NCBI GenBank assembly: GCA_904063045.1
Contig: CAJFCJ010000002.1
Location: 1,758,422-1,822,421 of the forward strand
DNA: 64,000 bases
Direction of reading: 5' to 3'
Source of the DNA: Dimorphilus gyrociliatus
Taxonomy: Eukaryota; Annelida; Polychaeta; Dinophilidae
Numbering within the stretch: position 1 is the stretch's first letter; each line of letters starts with the position of its first letter. This document shows positions 1-14,252 of the stretch, piece after piece. Made by a program: the position numbers and the translations under genes. The notes beneath the pieces are model-generated. The model did no database searches. It worked only from the letters and a program-made list of their open reading frames with translations, and was not told the DNA's origin.

Positions 1-156
1 TAAAAAAAAGAAATTTAATAAAATAAATTATCTGCAGCGACAGCTACTTCTATAGTTTTTTTTTAGTTATTTTTATGAATTGTAACATCTGTTACGCACA
101 AACGCTTTCAATATATGTATATGTATATATACGCCGTATTGTGTACAATATACAGT

Positions 157-192
<36 letters not shown>

Positions 193-287
193 TCATGTAG
201 TCTTCATCGCTAAAATACGTGTATATCGACAATTTATAGCGTAATTGCTTCTTCTTTCGCTATAATGAAATTTGTACTCATATCAAC
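1..287. other. AT-rich leader region before the PLAC8-like gene
   Basis: No gene is seen. It holds a TA dinucleotide run at about 158-190 and T-rich tracts. It probably carries the promoter and 5' UTR of the PLAC8-like gene that begins at 288. Confidence 0.5.
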
Positions 288-632
288 ATGACTGAACGAA
301 TGGGATGGCAGTTTGGACTTTTCTCCTGTTTCGACGATTGGAGTACATCGATTATTACCTACATTGTACCTTGTTATACGGCAGGTAAAAATGGAGAGGC
401 TGTAGGAGAGAGCTATAAATCTACCGCTTGGCTACAGCTTTTGCCTATAGTCAACTGTGTATTGAATTCAAAAATTCGTGGTAAAATTCGACTCCGATTC
501 GAAATCCAGGGTAATTTCGGACTGGACTTGTATACGTATATTTACTGTTACTATTGCGCTCTTATTCAAGATTATCGTCAGTTAAATGCAGTTAGGACAA
601 CGCCTATTCCGCTTAAAATTCAAAGAGTTTAA
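288..632 (+). CDS. PLAC8-family cysteine-rich protein
   Basis: Single-exon 114-residue protein of the PLAC8/cornifelin family, small proteins usually associated with membranes. The family pattern is visible: W near residue 7, then GLFSCFDDW (residues 9-17), the VPCYTAGKNGEAVG core near 27-40, a KIRGKIRLRFEIQG block near 61-74, and the C-terminal YIYCYYCALIQDYRQL signature near 82-97. Length is usual for the family. The start ATG follows AACA and precedes the conserved W. Function is unknown beyond the family: some members affect cadmium resistance or cell size in plants, and differentiation in animals. It converges on the DDX43-like gene, which ends at 920. Confidence 0.82.
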   Translation: MTERMGWQFGLFSCFDDWSTSIITYIVPCYTAGKNGEAVGESYKSTAWLQLLPIVNCVLNSKIRGKIRLRFEIQGNFGLDLYTYIYCYYCALIQDYRQLNAVRTTPIPLKIQRV

Positions 633-919
633 GCGATATGGCCTGTCGTGTCTCGTATAAACATACACCAACCCACCTGAATTACAATTGTATAAGTTTT
701 TTTTGTGATGCACTTATAGCAAACGTATGCTATGTTTACATTTTTAGCTTTATAGTTAACTAGATGATTAATCAATTCAAGTGCACATCTGTTTTATTCA
801 TTTCAAAATTATAAAACCAAGAGTATTCACAACGATTTGTATTTTATTTCTTTTAGGCGAGAAATCGGCTTACTTCGGAATTTTTACATTAAAAAAATAT
901 CAGCACCAAACGCGAAAAA
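633..919. other. Convergent 3' region
   Basis: Intergenic stretch between two converging genes. It should contain both 3' UTRs. Nothing else is seen. Confidence 0.5.
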
Positions 920-3718
<2,799 letters not shown>

Positions 3719-4165
3719 CTAAACTAATCTTGTATTAACAAACAAATTTAATCGAAAGTTTAGCACGTGATTTAACCACAGTGCCAAAATGTACTTTACG
3801 CAAGTCGGATATCCGGTTTGAACATGGCGCAATGCACTGTCATCTATTCCATTATTTTGAAACACCATACCCTGTTTATTTGAGCGAACATTCTTAAGTA
3901 TAAACAATAACAAATGTTGTGTATTGAATGATAATTTAGCAAAAACAAGACGCATGTAACAGAAATCAGCAAGACAACAATCGAACGAAATTTTATGACA
4001 AGAAAGTATGACAAAATGAATGTGAAAGACGATGCAGCGAGATGGTTTTACACAAACATTTATTAAATACAATGAGTTTTTGTTGAAAGAACTCCCATTG
4101 TAAAAATTTCCTAATATCTGTAATTTTATTAAGCGCTTTCACTTGAACTCAGATTGGATAATAAT
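3719..4165. other. Intergenic: DDX43 promoter and HYOU1 3' end
   Basis: Spacer of 447 bases between two minus-strand genes. It must hold the DDX43 upstream region and the HYOU1 3' UTR. The open frame at 3719-4072 on the minus strand shows no family signature. Confidence 0.5.
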
Positions 4166-7100
4166 TTACAGCTCATCTTTGTCTTCCTGTGTAGGAGGAG
4201 TCGTTTGATCTGTCACAACAAAATTGTTTTAGGAGTGATCTAATTGTATTGTATGATCGTAATAACCTGTGTTACCATCTAACTGCAAAGTCTCGTCTGA
4301 TTTTTCACTATCTTCTGAAGTACTTTTATGTTTTGGTTTTCGCTTTTCCTCCGACTCTTCAGCCTTTTCCGGCACAACAAATTCTTCCTTTTTGTCATCT
4401 GTGAATGTTAAAAGTTGTAACATATTTAAAATCATTTTATTGACATGAGAGCATCAACAACTTTCAGAGCATTCTGAGCGTGGAATTGAAATATATTATA
4501 AAGAAATGTTTCAATTTTTGCACCTTAAAATATTAATTCTACTGAGAGCTGTCCATTGTGTATATCTAATTCTTTTGCCTTTAAACTCAAATATCGAATA
4601 ATATATAGAAGCTCCATTATGGTGCTTTTAACAGATGGGATAGTCATGACTTTTAAAAAAGCCATAACTTTCTTAAGAATGATCAGAATTTCGTAATATT
4701 TTTAAAAATGAAAATATCACAAAACATTTTGATGTACCCTTTCAGTATTCTATTATATTATTTGAAGAGTCAAATGCCATACCCTGGAACCTATTAATAC
4801 TATTGTAAAAATTTGTACTATTTACCCTTAGTTTCACTTGTTTTGTTTTGAGATGTGTCGGTTGTATTACTATTTGTGTCATTTGTTGGTACTACCTTTG
4901 GCTTGGGTCTGAAATTTTGTAATTATTACTAATGCAGTCAGTGTACTTAAAAATTCTAGTTAACTTGATAAATACCTATAATTTTTTGCTTTACTCGCCA
5001 GGTAACGTATTTCTCTATCTAGTTCGGCTAGTTTCATGTAAATATCTGTCACTTGAACTGGTAATGTTTCTTGCTTGTTTGCTTTCTCCACTTCTGCTTT
5101 TTTTTCTTTTGACCATTCCTATAAACAATCAATTTTTGTAGGAATCTGTTTTAATTTACAATTTGGTTATACCCTTGTTTTGTTGATTAGTTTATCTAAC
5201 GTATCATATTCAACTTGAGTGAATATAGAATCTTCTCCTGTGAAATTTTTCATTCCGGCAATAAAAACTTCTGAGTGATTTAGCTGTATTCTCATTGCTT
5301 CCCAGGCTTGCGGTTGGTCCTAGAACAATTGGTGATAAGTTTTCAGATACCACATAATAATTTAATATTGATACCTTGATTTCTTTTACTCTATTATTTA
5401 TGTCTTTAAAAATATCCTCTAGCTCTGCCAATTTGTCTTCATATGTTTTCCTGGGGACTGAGTCATCTTGATCATAGAACCAATCTGATGCTCCTGATAG
5501 CGCTGCTGATAATTTTTCTCTTTCCTCCTCTTTAGAACAAGTTTGATATTCGTCCTGCATTAACAGATGTTATAAATTTGATAAACAAAATGTTTTTGAA
5601 CTAACTTGATATAATTTATCTTGATAGTTAATAATAAAACTTTCAACGTCATTTTTTGCAGCAGCTAATTTGATCTTCTCTTCATCTTTCTGTTTCAATT
5701 CTTTTAATCTAAAGGGCAACACAGTTTCTTAATATTCAAGAAGTTCATTAAGAAAAAAGATTAACATACAAATTTCTTGAAATTTTAATAGTAGAATCAG
5801 ATGGATTAACAGAGTCTAAGGACTCTAAACTAAAGCTAAGGTGTTCCTTAACAATGGTAGCCTTTGCTGGTTCTTTCTTTTGTTCCTTCTTGTCACTATC
5901 TTTCGTTTCTTTTTTGTCATTTTCTTTATCGGTTTTCTTAGATTCTTCATTTTTGGTTTCGGTGTTTTCTGTCTTTTCGGTTTTATCTTGTTCTTTGGTC
6001 TTCTTGTTCTTGCCACTTTCGGTTTTATCAGGTTCTTCATTGTTTTCCTAAAAGTAAATATCATGTTTAGAGACACTTAATAGTTAAAGAAGGCCGAAAA
6101 ACACTGTAAATCATTGCTAGAATAAAGAAATCCTCGTCATAAGCTAAATTAAATCATAAAATTAAACAGTTATAATTGAGTTATAAGCATCTTGCAAAAA
6201 AGTAAAACGTTATTAATTTATAGAAAAAAGCAATTGCGACTATAGCTTTTGTCAGTAGGTCAGGGGATACCTTCTTAAATTTTGATTTATCAGTTTCTTT
6301 CTCTTTTTTGTCTTCCTTTTTATCTTCTTTAGGTTCTTCTTTTTTTATAGATTCATTATCCTTTTTCTAATTATGCGATGAAAAGCGATTTTTCAAGTTT
6401 AACAATACATTTAGGTTCATTATTATTAAACTTATTCAAGCCATTTTGATAGAATAAACTATTAACAAATATACACACCTCTTCTGGCTTCTGCTCATCC
6501 TTTCCTTCTTCTCCTGGTTTGCTACCTCCGAACAAATTACTTATTGTACTTCCTAATTCTAAAAATACACGAAACATCAGAAAGAGAAGAGATTTTATAA
6601 AAGTACCTTACTTTGAAAAGTTGATTCTTCTTCGGGCGCATCTGGAGGACGTTCGAAAGCAGCTTCAACCTATACATAAAAAATTCTCATAAAACTTTTA
6701 TTTGTTAAAAAAGGTTAAACAAACTCTATCTAAAAATAATATTCCGCTATCGTCCATTTTGAAATGAGCCTTGACACCTTTTGCCTCAGCTTTTTCATTA
6801 TATTTGTTATGAGCATCTTCTACACCAGCGAGTTTAACCTGCAAAAGAATTAAGTTATAAAACTGACAATTAAATAATTACAGCTCAACAAACTTTTAAT
6901 AGTTCAGTACTTCCAAAATCTTCTGATTCAGCTGGACTCAAGAAGCTCATATCTCCGTATAATACATTAAAATCAAAATCTTTCAATTGTTTGTTGAAAA
7001 TCATGACTTTCTTTTGTGGGTAATTGTTCATTCTGTTGAATAATGTTCTGCTGATAACTCTAGTTTCTTCTTCATTGCTTTCTTTCATACGGTTGAAGCG

Positions 7101-9153
7101 AACAATAATTGGATACATTGCCGCATCCTTAACGGTGAATTTCTTCACTCGGAAACCTTTTGATAAATGTGCAGCTTGATAAACCGCACCTAGAGCAGCC
7201 GCTTCATCGGTGTTAATTGACTTTCCTAGTTCATTACTATTCAGGAAATTTAAGACTTGAAACATAAACTTCTTGACATATTTAAAATATTTACAGTTTA
7301 AGGGTTTTCTTCAATATTTCTTGTATTTTTGGCATTCTTGTGCCGGCTCCCATCAGAATAACTTCGTGTATTTCATCCTATTAGTTAAATGAAGGTGAAA
7401 ACTCAAAAATGTTTATGCAAGAATGATAAGTATACCATTGTAACTTGAGAAGTTTTCAATGCATCCTTCACAGGTTTTGCGATTCTTTCAAATAGATCAT
7501 CGGTCATTTCCTCAAATTCTGATCGTGTAACCTTGGTTCGGAAGTCTTCTTCGTCCATCAGGTTTTCTATCTACATAGTTTAACAATAATAATGAATTTA
7601 ACATTTTTAGAATATTGATGAGGTTTCGTACCTGGGCATAGTGATCCGCATTGGCACTTAAAACTTGCTTTAATCGATCAGCTTCCTTTAAAAGTTTTGC
7701 CATGGCACGATTATTATCTCTTAACTGGCAAAAATTGAGGAAAAGATTATGTTTAACTTATTCCTTATAATGTAGAAAGCATAAAGCATACCACATTCTT
7801 AGTTTTTTTGACAGCTTCGAAACGTTTAGCCAAATGCTCTCTGAGTCTAAGCGTCCAGTCCAACCCACCTAAATTCCTGTCATATCTGTGAGCGGAAATA
7901 CATATATAAAATCTAAATTTAAGCCAAAACAAAGCCAAACTTACCCTACTCCCTTTATGGTAACTTGAGGATCAGTATCAACTATTCCAGTAACAGGGTT
8001 TTTAGTTTTAACAAGTTGATAAGCTTTAATGAAAAAATTCAATTATTTAAACTTATATATAACTATAATTTTTTTAAAGACTAACAGACTATGGTTGCTT
8101 TTGTAGAAATTGAACCAACGTCAAAGAACATATAATGCTGAGCTGTTGTATTAAACGCTTTTCTTCTGAACACTCCGTAGTTAAGAGCCACTAAAATTTT
8201 GAATTAAAAATAACGTTCATTATAAAATATTATTTTCATTTACGAACCTGCAGCATTATCATTCATTAATTGGAGAAGCTTTATGCCTGCTAAATCAGCA
8301 GCTCTTGCCAATGATCTTCTTTCAGCCTGATTAAAGAATGGAGGAACAGTGATAACAGCTTCATTCACCGGTTGTTCTATTGGAATAAAGGTTAAAGGTT
8401 GGAACTTAATAATCAATTGTAATAATTAAGTTTTAATTTAAGTATATATTTGTTAATTTGTAAATAAAAGATAAATACCAGCAAAGTGAGAGGCTATCTC
8501 CTGGGCATATTCTAATATCATGGCTAAAAGTTCTTCTACAGTGTATTTATCATCCCTGAAAATTTAATCAACATTGAACTACCGACATCATCTTTTAAAT
8601 GAGAACTCACCCATCATGTAAAAATTGAACAAATCCTGTTTCTGGGTGTGCTTCAATTTTATAATATGGAAACTTAATCAGAAATTCTTTCACGCTTGGA
8701 CTATCAGCTTTTTTGCCAACTATGTACTTAAGGAAACGATAAGCCAACCTAGGATACTTTACAGCCTGAAAAATTCATTAAACTTCATTTATATTTTGTG
8801 ATCTATTGCTACAAACAGTTGACATGGCAGGACCACCAAATGATCTGTCTCCATCTCTGTAAGAAATGACAACATCTGTTTTCCTTTTGCTTTCTTTACT
8901 TAGGGCTACTTCCATTGGAACCCCAGGCTAGAGAAAAGTTTAAATTATTAGGGAGATCAAACAAATAAACATATGTTTAATAAAAACCTTAACTATTGCA
9001 ACTTTCATAAATTCTGCTCCCAAATCAACAGACATAACAGCCAATCCAGCTGCTATAAAAAATTTAAGTGAGATAGTTTCAATATTGAATAGCTTGTTTC
9101 TTACTTGCTGTTTGTATGGTAATAAATAATAACAATATTTTGACCGCCCACAT
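4166..9153 (-). CDS. HYOU1: HYOU1/GRP170, ER Hsp70-superfamily chaperone
   Basis: Large Hsp110/GRP170-type chaperone of the endoplasmic reticulum, which acts in protein folding and as a nucleotide-exchange factor for BiP. The start at 9153 gives a signal peptide (M-W-A-V-K then LLLF-ITI) and then [19 protein letters not shown], the nucleotide-binding start. Further blocks are FGGPAM, ITVPPFF, LMNDNAAVALNYG and, after the ATPase, [22 protein letters not shown] long Lys/Glu/Asp/Thr loop (about 5825-6360) is the acidic insertion typical of the family. Joining the last two exons with donor after about 4276 and acceptor at about 4214 gives ...[15 protein letters not shown], a canonical KDEL retrieval signal. 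About 20 short introns. Upstream are an ERSE-like site and a tiny uORF (separate entries). Confidence 0.92.
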
Positions 9154-9154
9154 C

Positions 9155-9163
9155 TCACTTCAT
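9155..9163 (-). promoter_or_regulatory. Two-codon uORF before HYOU1
   Basis: On the minus strand the leader reads ATG-AAG-TGA, then one G, then the HYOU1 ATG at 9153. It follows a T-rich acceptor-like TTTTTTTAG, so it probably lies in the last 5' UTR exon. Confidence 0.45.
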
Positions 9164-9564
9164 TCGTCGTATAATCTAAAAAAATTTAAAGGTTAGAATC
9201 AATAAGCCGGTTTCACGCTCTTTAGACTCTTTAATAGTCTTCATATGTGAAGAGTTGGAAAGTAAGGCATACATATTTCCAAAAAAGAGTCTCGGATCTA
9301 CGATATTTAAGTATAAGAAGCCTAATTAAAATTTTAATAATGAGGGTTACAGACAAAAATAATTTTTCGAATGTTCTAGAGCGATATTCAATAAAAACTA
9401 TAATTAAAGATATTATTTATAGTTAATACAAACTTTCAGACTAAAGTATTCAGAGGAGGATCCTAAATGTTCTTCTCTAAAGTATAAGTGCACTTACAGT
9501 GACAAGCTAGAGAAATACGTGGATAAATCTTTCGTTAAAGTGTGGAAAACAGAACAAAATATCA

Positions 9565-9583
9565 TGTGGCGAAACGTCATTGG
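9565..9583 (-). promoter_or_regulatory. ER-stress response element-like site
   Basis: The minus strand reads CCAAT, nine bases, then CCACA. The vertebrate ERSE consensus is CCAAT-N9-CCACG, so spacing is exact and only the last base differs. The spacer includes TGACGT-like sequence (ACGT core). It lies about 410 bases upstream of the HYOU1 ATG and about 225 bases from the DCPS ATG. Confidence 0.55.
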
Positions 9584-9806
9584 ATAAGAGAAATTTTTTG
9601 TCTCGTATGCAAAACGTTTTTATGACTTAAAAACAAATATGAGAATAAAGCTCGTTATCTTTAAACTTTAGCCTTCTTGAAAATAAGCTTTTTCAATGAA
9701 AATGATAATAGAAGTCTAATTCTAAAATTGGTTGAGTTGTACGAAAATAGAGTGGCCTGAGCGATAAAATACATTGCCGCCTTTTATTAATTGTAATTTT
9801 GTTACA

Positions 9807-11015
9807 ATGGCCGAATCTAATGGATCACCGAAGAAGAGAAAAGTAGATGAAGATGGCACGGAAAAGATACTCTCAACAATTAAATTTGATACAATTCTGA
9901 GAATAGACACTGAAAAGAAGAACGCTTTTTTAGCAGGATCTGGAGAACAAGGCGATGCTGTGATCGCCTTGGAAAAACAGCCATTTTCTAAGGAGACAGC
10001 AGCAGATATTTTGGAAGGAGATATATCTAATGAATTAATTTTTAAAAATGATGTTTATCATACATTTAAACTCTTCCCGAAAAGCAATCTTAATTGTATG
10101 CATAACTTTAAATTCCTATAATATCTATTAAAATATTGCTTTCTCCAGTTATTAAAGCAACTTTGACATATCCGGCAACACAAAAACATATTTTAAAGTA
10201 TAGTGATCAGAAAAGGTATGTCATCGAAGAGACATCTAAACTCTATAATGATGTGACTTTACCATTTATTCTACAAGAGCAAATGAATATTGAGGTAAAT
10301 ATTAACTGTTAAATATTGATCCCTAATTATTTAATAAATACCCTGTTAGATAAATAAGTCAAAATAATCACCTTTTAATGGCTATTAATTTTTCAAATTT
10401 AAACAGTGGGTGTTCAACATTCTTTCAAAGAAAACCGAATCTGAAAGAATTGTTTATGAAGATCCTGACCCAAATGTTGGTTTCATATTACTTCCTGATA
10501 TGAAATGGAGTGGGTTACAATTGGAAGACATGTATTGCGTCGCCTTAGTCCATGCAAGAGTAATATCTCATCTTTCTATTAATATTTTAAGCTAACAAAT
10601 AATCATAATTTCAGGGTATCAAATCGATTAGAGATCTAGATGATAAACATCTACCCCTATTAAAAAATATTAAAATAAAAGGATCTGTAAGTTACTATTT
10701 AAATTTGTTAATAGTTTGACATTACTGTATTTTTAGGAAGCAATTCAGAAAAAATATGGTCTTGAATCCAATCAACTAAGAATATACTTTCACTATCAGC
10801 CATCCTATTACCACCTTCACATTCATTTTAACAATATATCTTACGAGGCTCCTGGTAGTAATGTAGCCACTGCTTACTTACTTTCAGATGTCATAAATAA
10901 TATCGAACTGATGAGTGACTACTACAAAAAAGCGACTTTATCGTTCGTTTTAAAAGAACAACACAAGTTACTTGAGAAGTTTAAATCCCATTCTGAAGAA
11001 ATTGCGATAGAATGA
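9807..11015 (+). CDS. DCPS: Scavenger mRNA decapping enzyme DcpS
   Basis: Hydrolyses the m7GpppN cap dinucleotide left after 3'-5' mRNA decay. Five exons join in frame: about 9807-10094, 10150-10292, 10407-10558, 10614-10688 and 10737-11015. The start at 9807 was chosen because the protein then opens MAESNGSPKKRKVDEDG, with a basic KKRK nuclear-signal-like motif; the frame is open slightly further upstream. The N-terminal lobe is followed by LTYPATQKHI, then DPDPNVGFILLPDMKW, then the HIT-type catalytic motif in SYYHLHIHFN (three alternating His), and EAPGSNVATAYLL. Length is about 330 residues, as in animals. A divergent neighbour, HYOU1, shares its upstream region. Confidence 0.95.
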
Positions 11016-11307
11016 AGAGAAATAAATTATAGTCTTGGATGTTTTCATGACATAAATAGAAATTTATTCTTTTATTTAATTGATATATATTTTAACAATA
11101 TTACAATTACAAACTAATTTATGCACGGGATAGAAACTGTTTTCTAAATTTTGGTAGACAAGAAACAGTATTATAATTCTTAGTAAAACGGACGGAAATA
11201 TGTGAATTAATAAAATAAAAAAAGAGACTGAAGAGAACAAAAGAAATTAAAAATTTAAAACAACATCGTGAAAAAATTGGACGCAATAACCCGAAAGGAA
11301 ACTATAT

Positions 11308-12490
11308 TTAATAGTCATCATCGCTGAAAGAGATAAAATTTGACTTTAATGTTTACATTGTAGACTTCTATGTGCAACTTACTCTCCTAGTCTTCGTCTT
11401 AATTCTTTTATTTGGTCGTTCTTTTTCTGCAGCATCTGCTTCAAATTTTTAAATGGTGCCGTTTGCGAAACCTTCTTTTCTAATTGCTTTTCTGCCAGTT
11501 CTAAATCTGCTCTAATTTTCAATAGCTCATGCTTCGCTTTGGTTAAATCACTACCCAGTGATTCTGCCGTTTCTCTTGACGACATTTTTGTCTATAAACA
11601 ATGAATTAAATTGGCTATATGAGAATTTTTTAAGAACTTACATGGTCCAGTTCCGATTTCAATCCCTTCATTTTTCTCTGAAGTTCATCAAATTCGCCAT
11701 CATCAATACTTCGTCTATCACGTGATGAACTCGATAAATTGGATCTGGCGTTTTCTAGTTCACTTTTCAATTTGTTTCGATCTCTGCCTGCATCCATAGC
11801 TTGACTTTCAGCTTGCTTTAATCTCTGTCGTAAGGTATCGTTTTCATCTCTTAGTCGGTTAATTTCCTGAACAAAAAAAAATACAAAGCTGTATTAAATG
11901 ACAAATCGAAACTCAACAGGGTCATATTACCGCTTGTAATAAATTACTTGAGCTACTTTCATTTAATGGCTGCAATTTAAATTCTGCGTCTTTCTTCACT
12001 CCAGAGAACTGCTGTTCTTCAAATTCCTTTATTTGTTCGAGCAATTCTCTATTTTCTAGTTCGGAAATATCAGCCTGTAATTTCAAATGCCATTTCTCTG
12101 CTTGTTGGAATAGCTGTCGAAGAAGAAGGACGTTTGTGTGAGCAGTGTTCAGGAGTTCCGATTCCATCTGGAATAAAATTTCTTTCATTAATATACACAA
12201 TCAATTAAAGAGTGTATTATTAATTTTTTACCTCTCCTCTAATAACAACCAATAAGCCATCCAGCATGTCCTCGACTTCGTCCACTGTAAAGGTGTCTTC
12301 GCACAACCTGCTGTCTTTCAACTCTTTGAAAGAAGCATCAATACCTCTGAGTCTTTGACCGCGTTGATATCGAGCAAATCGCATATAATTAAGAACAGTG
12401 GACTGGTGACCTTCATTTAAACCCAAAGCTGACGACTAAAAATAACGAGATAAGTAAAGTTTTTAACTTATTTAATATAAATTTTACCAT
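11308..12490 (-). CDS. LZTFL1: LZTFL1, BBSome regulator
   Basis: Leucine-zipper transcription factor-like protein 1, a cytoplasmic coiled-coil regulator of BBSome traffic to cilia. Family blocks are clear: GLNEGHQSTVLNYMRFAR, EDTFTVDEVEDML, NVLLLRQLFQQAEKW, DISELENRELLEQI, and near the end FKNLKQMLQKKNDQIKELRR. Exons join in frame, with a last exon that ends GDDDDY-stop at 11308. The start is unusual: exon 1 contributes only the ATG (12488-12490) and is followed at once by a GT donor; the 52-base intron ends at 12436 and the next exon begins SSALGLNEG, matching the family start. Presence of this gene implies ciliated cells. Confidence 0.92.
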
Positions 12491-12789
12491 ATTTTTCAAA
12501 TTTGAAGTATCTCGAAGAGGATCAGAAAGGAATGAAACCGGAAGTGACAAGGACGCTAAGTAGTTTCGCACTGAATATTTAAACAGTTAATTAATTACCA
12601 GCTGTTGGCTAAATCAACTTTTATTAGTTCAACGTTGTTTTGAAAGGTTAAAAAAATTTTTTTTGTTAAAAAATGCGGAATGTCTACTATTCATGCTTTA
12701 GCAGACAATTATCGGCAGTTATCTGACATTGCCCAGTAGTCTTATTACGTCAATTAAAGTTTTAAGCTAAAAGACTAACGTTATTTAAT
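12491..12789. other. Divergent spacer between LZTFL1 and HIBCH
   Basis: About 300 bases between two head-to-head starts. It should carry both promoters. No distinct motif was recognised. Confidence 0.45.
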
Positions 12790-13929
12790 ATGCTTCACGC
12801 ACTTCCTAGATCTTGTGTTCGGAGGATGATTACTGTCTCTCAACATATTAGGAACTCCTCTTCAACTTCTGAAGTTCTCATGCAAGTTAAAGGGGATAAG
12901 GCATTGATTACCCTCAACAGACCAAAGGCACTAAACGCCCTTAACTTATCGATGATCAGACAAATTTATCCGCAACTTAGACAATGGGAGAACTCATCCA
13001 ATATAAAAGCAGTAATTATCAATGGGTCTGGAGAGAAAGCTTTTTGTGCCGGGGGTGATATAGTTGCAGTTACCAATGCCGGTAAGAAAAAAGAAAAACT
13101 TGCAGAAGAATTTTTTTACGAGGAATACAAACTCAACAACCTTATTGGTTCTTTGAAAGTTCCTTGGATTGCTTTTATAAATGGTATAACCATGGGCGGA
13201 GGAGTAGGATTAAGCGTACACGGCACCTTTCGTATATGCAACGAAAAAACAGTTTTCGCTATGCCTGAATGTGGCATTGGTCTCTTCCCTGACGTAGGAG
13301 GTGGTTATTTTCTACCGCGATTGGCAGGTGAAACTGGTACCTTTTTATCTCTCACTGGCTACCGTTTGAAAGGTACAGATGTTTTGCATTCGGGGGTTGC
13401 AACTCACTTTGTGCATTCTAAATTTAATGAGGAGTTATTAGAAACTTTAGTAACCGCTGAATCTGGAAAAGAGGAATTGAACAAGATATTTTGTGAGTTT
13501 CAAAAGAGATCGGAAGGAGAAATGAAATCCGATTTTAGCTTAGCACCACATTTAACTAAAATAAACACTCTTTTTAATGCCAATACTGTTGAAGATATAT
13601 TAAAAAATCTAAAAGAAGAAGGATCAGACTGGTCTAAAAAACAGTATGAAACTATTGAAAGAATGTCTCCTTCATCGTTAAAAATAACTCTAAGGCTGTT
13701 AAGAGAAGGTAAAAGCTTGAGTTTGATGGATGTTCTGCGTATAGAATACCGGTTAAGTCAAGGATGTATGGCAAATAATGATTTTTACGAAGGAGTAAGG
13801 GCCCTACTAATTGACAAAGACAACAAAACATCATGGAAACCAGCTAAATTAGAAGATGTTACTGATGATATTGTCAATAGTTACTTTAAAGCTCTACCTG
13901 AAAATAGAGAGCTTAAATTTGATAGTTAG
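12790..13929 (+). CDS. HIBCH: 3-hydroxyisobutyryl-CoA hydrolase, mitochondrial
   Basis: Enoyl-CoA hydratase/isomerase-superfamily enzyme that hydrolyses 3-hydroxyisobutyryl-CoA in valine breakdown. It is one uninterrupted 379-residue frame. The first 25 residues are Arg/Ser rich without acids (MLHALPRSCVRR...), as in a mitochondrial presequence. Visible motifs: ITLNRPKALNALN (residues about 41-53), AFCAGGDI, the oxyanion region NGITMGGGVGLSVHG, and PECGIGLFPDVGGGY carrying the catalytic Glu. A C-terminal IEYRLSQGCM block is typical of HIBCH rather than of crotonases. Absence of introns contrasts with most neighbours and could reflect retroposition or intron loss. Confidence 0.95.
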   Translation: MLHALPRSCVRRMITVSQHIRNSSSTSEVLMQVKGDKALITLNRPKALNALNLSMIRQIYPQLRQWENSSNIKAVIINGSGEKAFCAGGDIVAVTNAGKKKEKLAEEFFYEEYKLNNLIGSLKVPWIAFINGITMGGGVGLSVHGTFRICNEKTVFAMPECGIGLFPDVGGGYFLPRLAGETGTFLSLTGYRLKGTDVLHSGVATHFVHSKFNEELLETLVTAESGKEELNKIFCEFQKRSEGEMKSDFSLAPHLTKINTLFNANTVEDILKNLKEEGSDWSKKQYETIERMSPSSLKITLRLLREGKSLSLMDVLRIEYRLSQGCMANNDFYEGVRALLIDKDNKTSWKPAKLEDVTDDIVNSYFKALPENRELKFDS

Positions 13930-14252
13930 ACACTTTCGACATCTAAATCAAATAAAGATTTCGGAAGTATCCCTCTACGTTTATTAATAGAATAAATAAT
14001 AATTCAAAGAAAATGTACGATTTCTTTTTTTTTGTCTATTTGAAACCTGGTAAAGATGTTATTCCATCATCAAAGTAAATTCAAATCTTATGCTATGCTA
14101 TCAAAAGCTTTCATTTAAAGATTAGAGTGAAATATCAAGTAGCTTTATAAGCTCTTTAACAAAAATAGCTCATAATTGCTATCGCAACCTTCAAAGCTCA
14201 CAAATAGTTTGACCTTATTAGCAAGTAATTAGGTACAATTGGAAATCTTCTT
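13930..14252. other. Intergenic spacer
   Basis: HIBCH 3' UTR and upstream region of the next plus-strand gene. AT-rich; nothing recognised. Confidence 0.45.

Larger units (their letters stand above)
9154..9806. other. Shared HYOU1/DCPS divergent promoter region
   Basis: Head-to-head spacer of about 650 bases. It holds the ERSE-like site, the HYOU1 uORF and probably a 5' UTR intron of HYOU1. No other gene is seen. Confidence 0.5.

Noticed and set aside
158..190. TA repeats here and at about 23597 and 25850 as mobile-element targets or attachment sites
   Set aside because: Simple dinucleotide microsatellites in an AT-rich genome; no flanking element or terminal repeat is seen.
3719..4072. 117-residue minus-strand frame
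   Set aside because: No domain or family signature and it lies in the DDX43 upstream region; probably chance.
5841..6080. Plus-strand frames rich in Phe/Leu opposite HYOU1
   Set aside because: They are the complement of the Lys/Glu-rich acidic loop of HYOU1; hydrophobic runs arise from the AAG/GAA bias.
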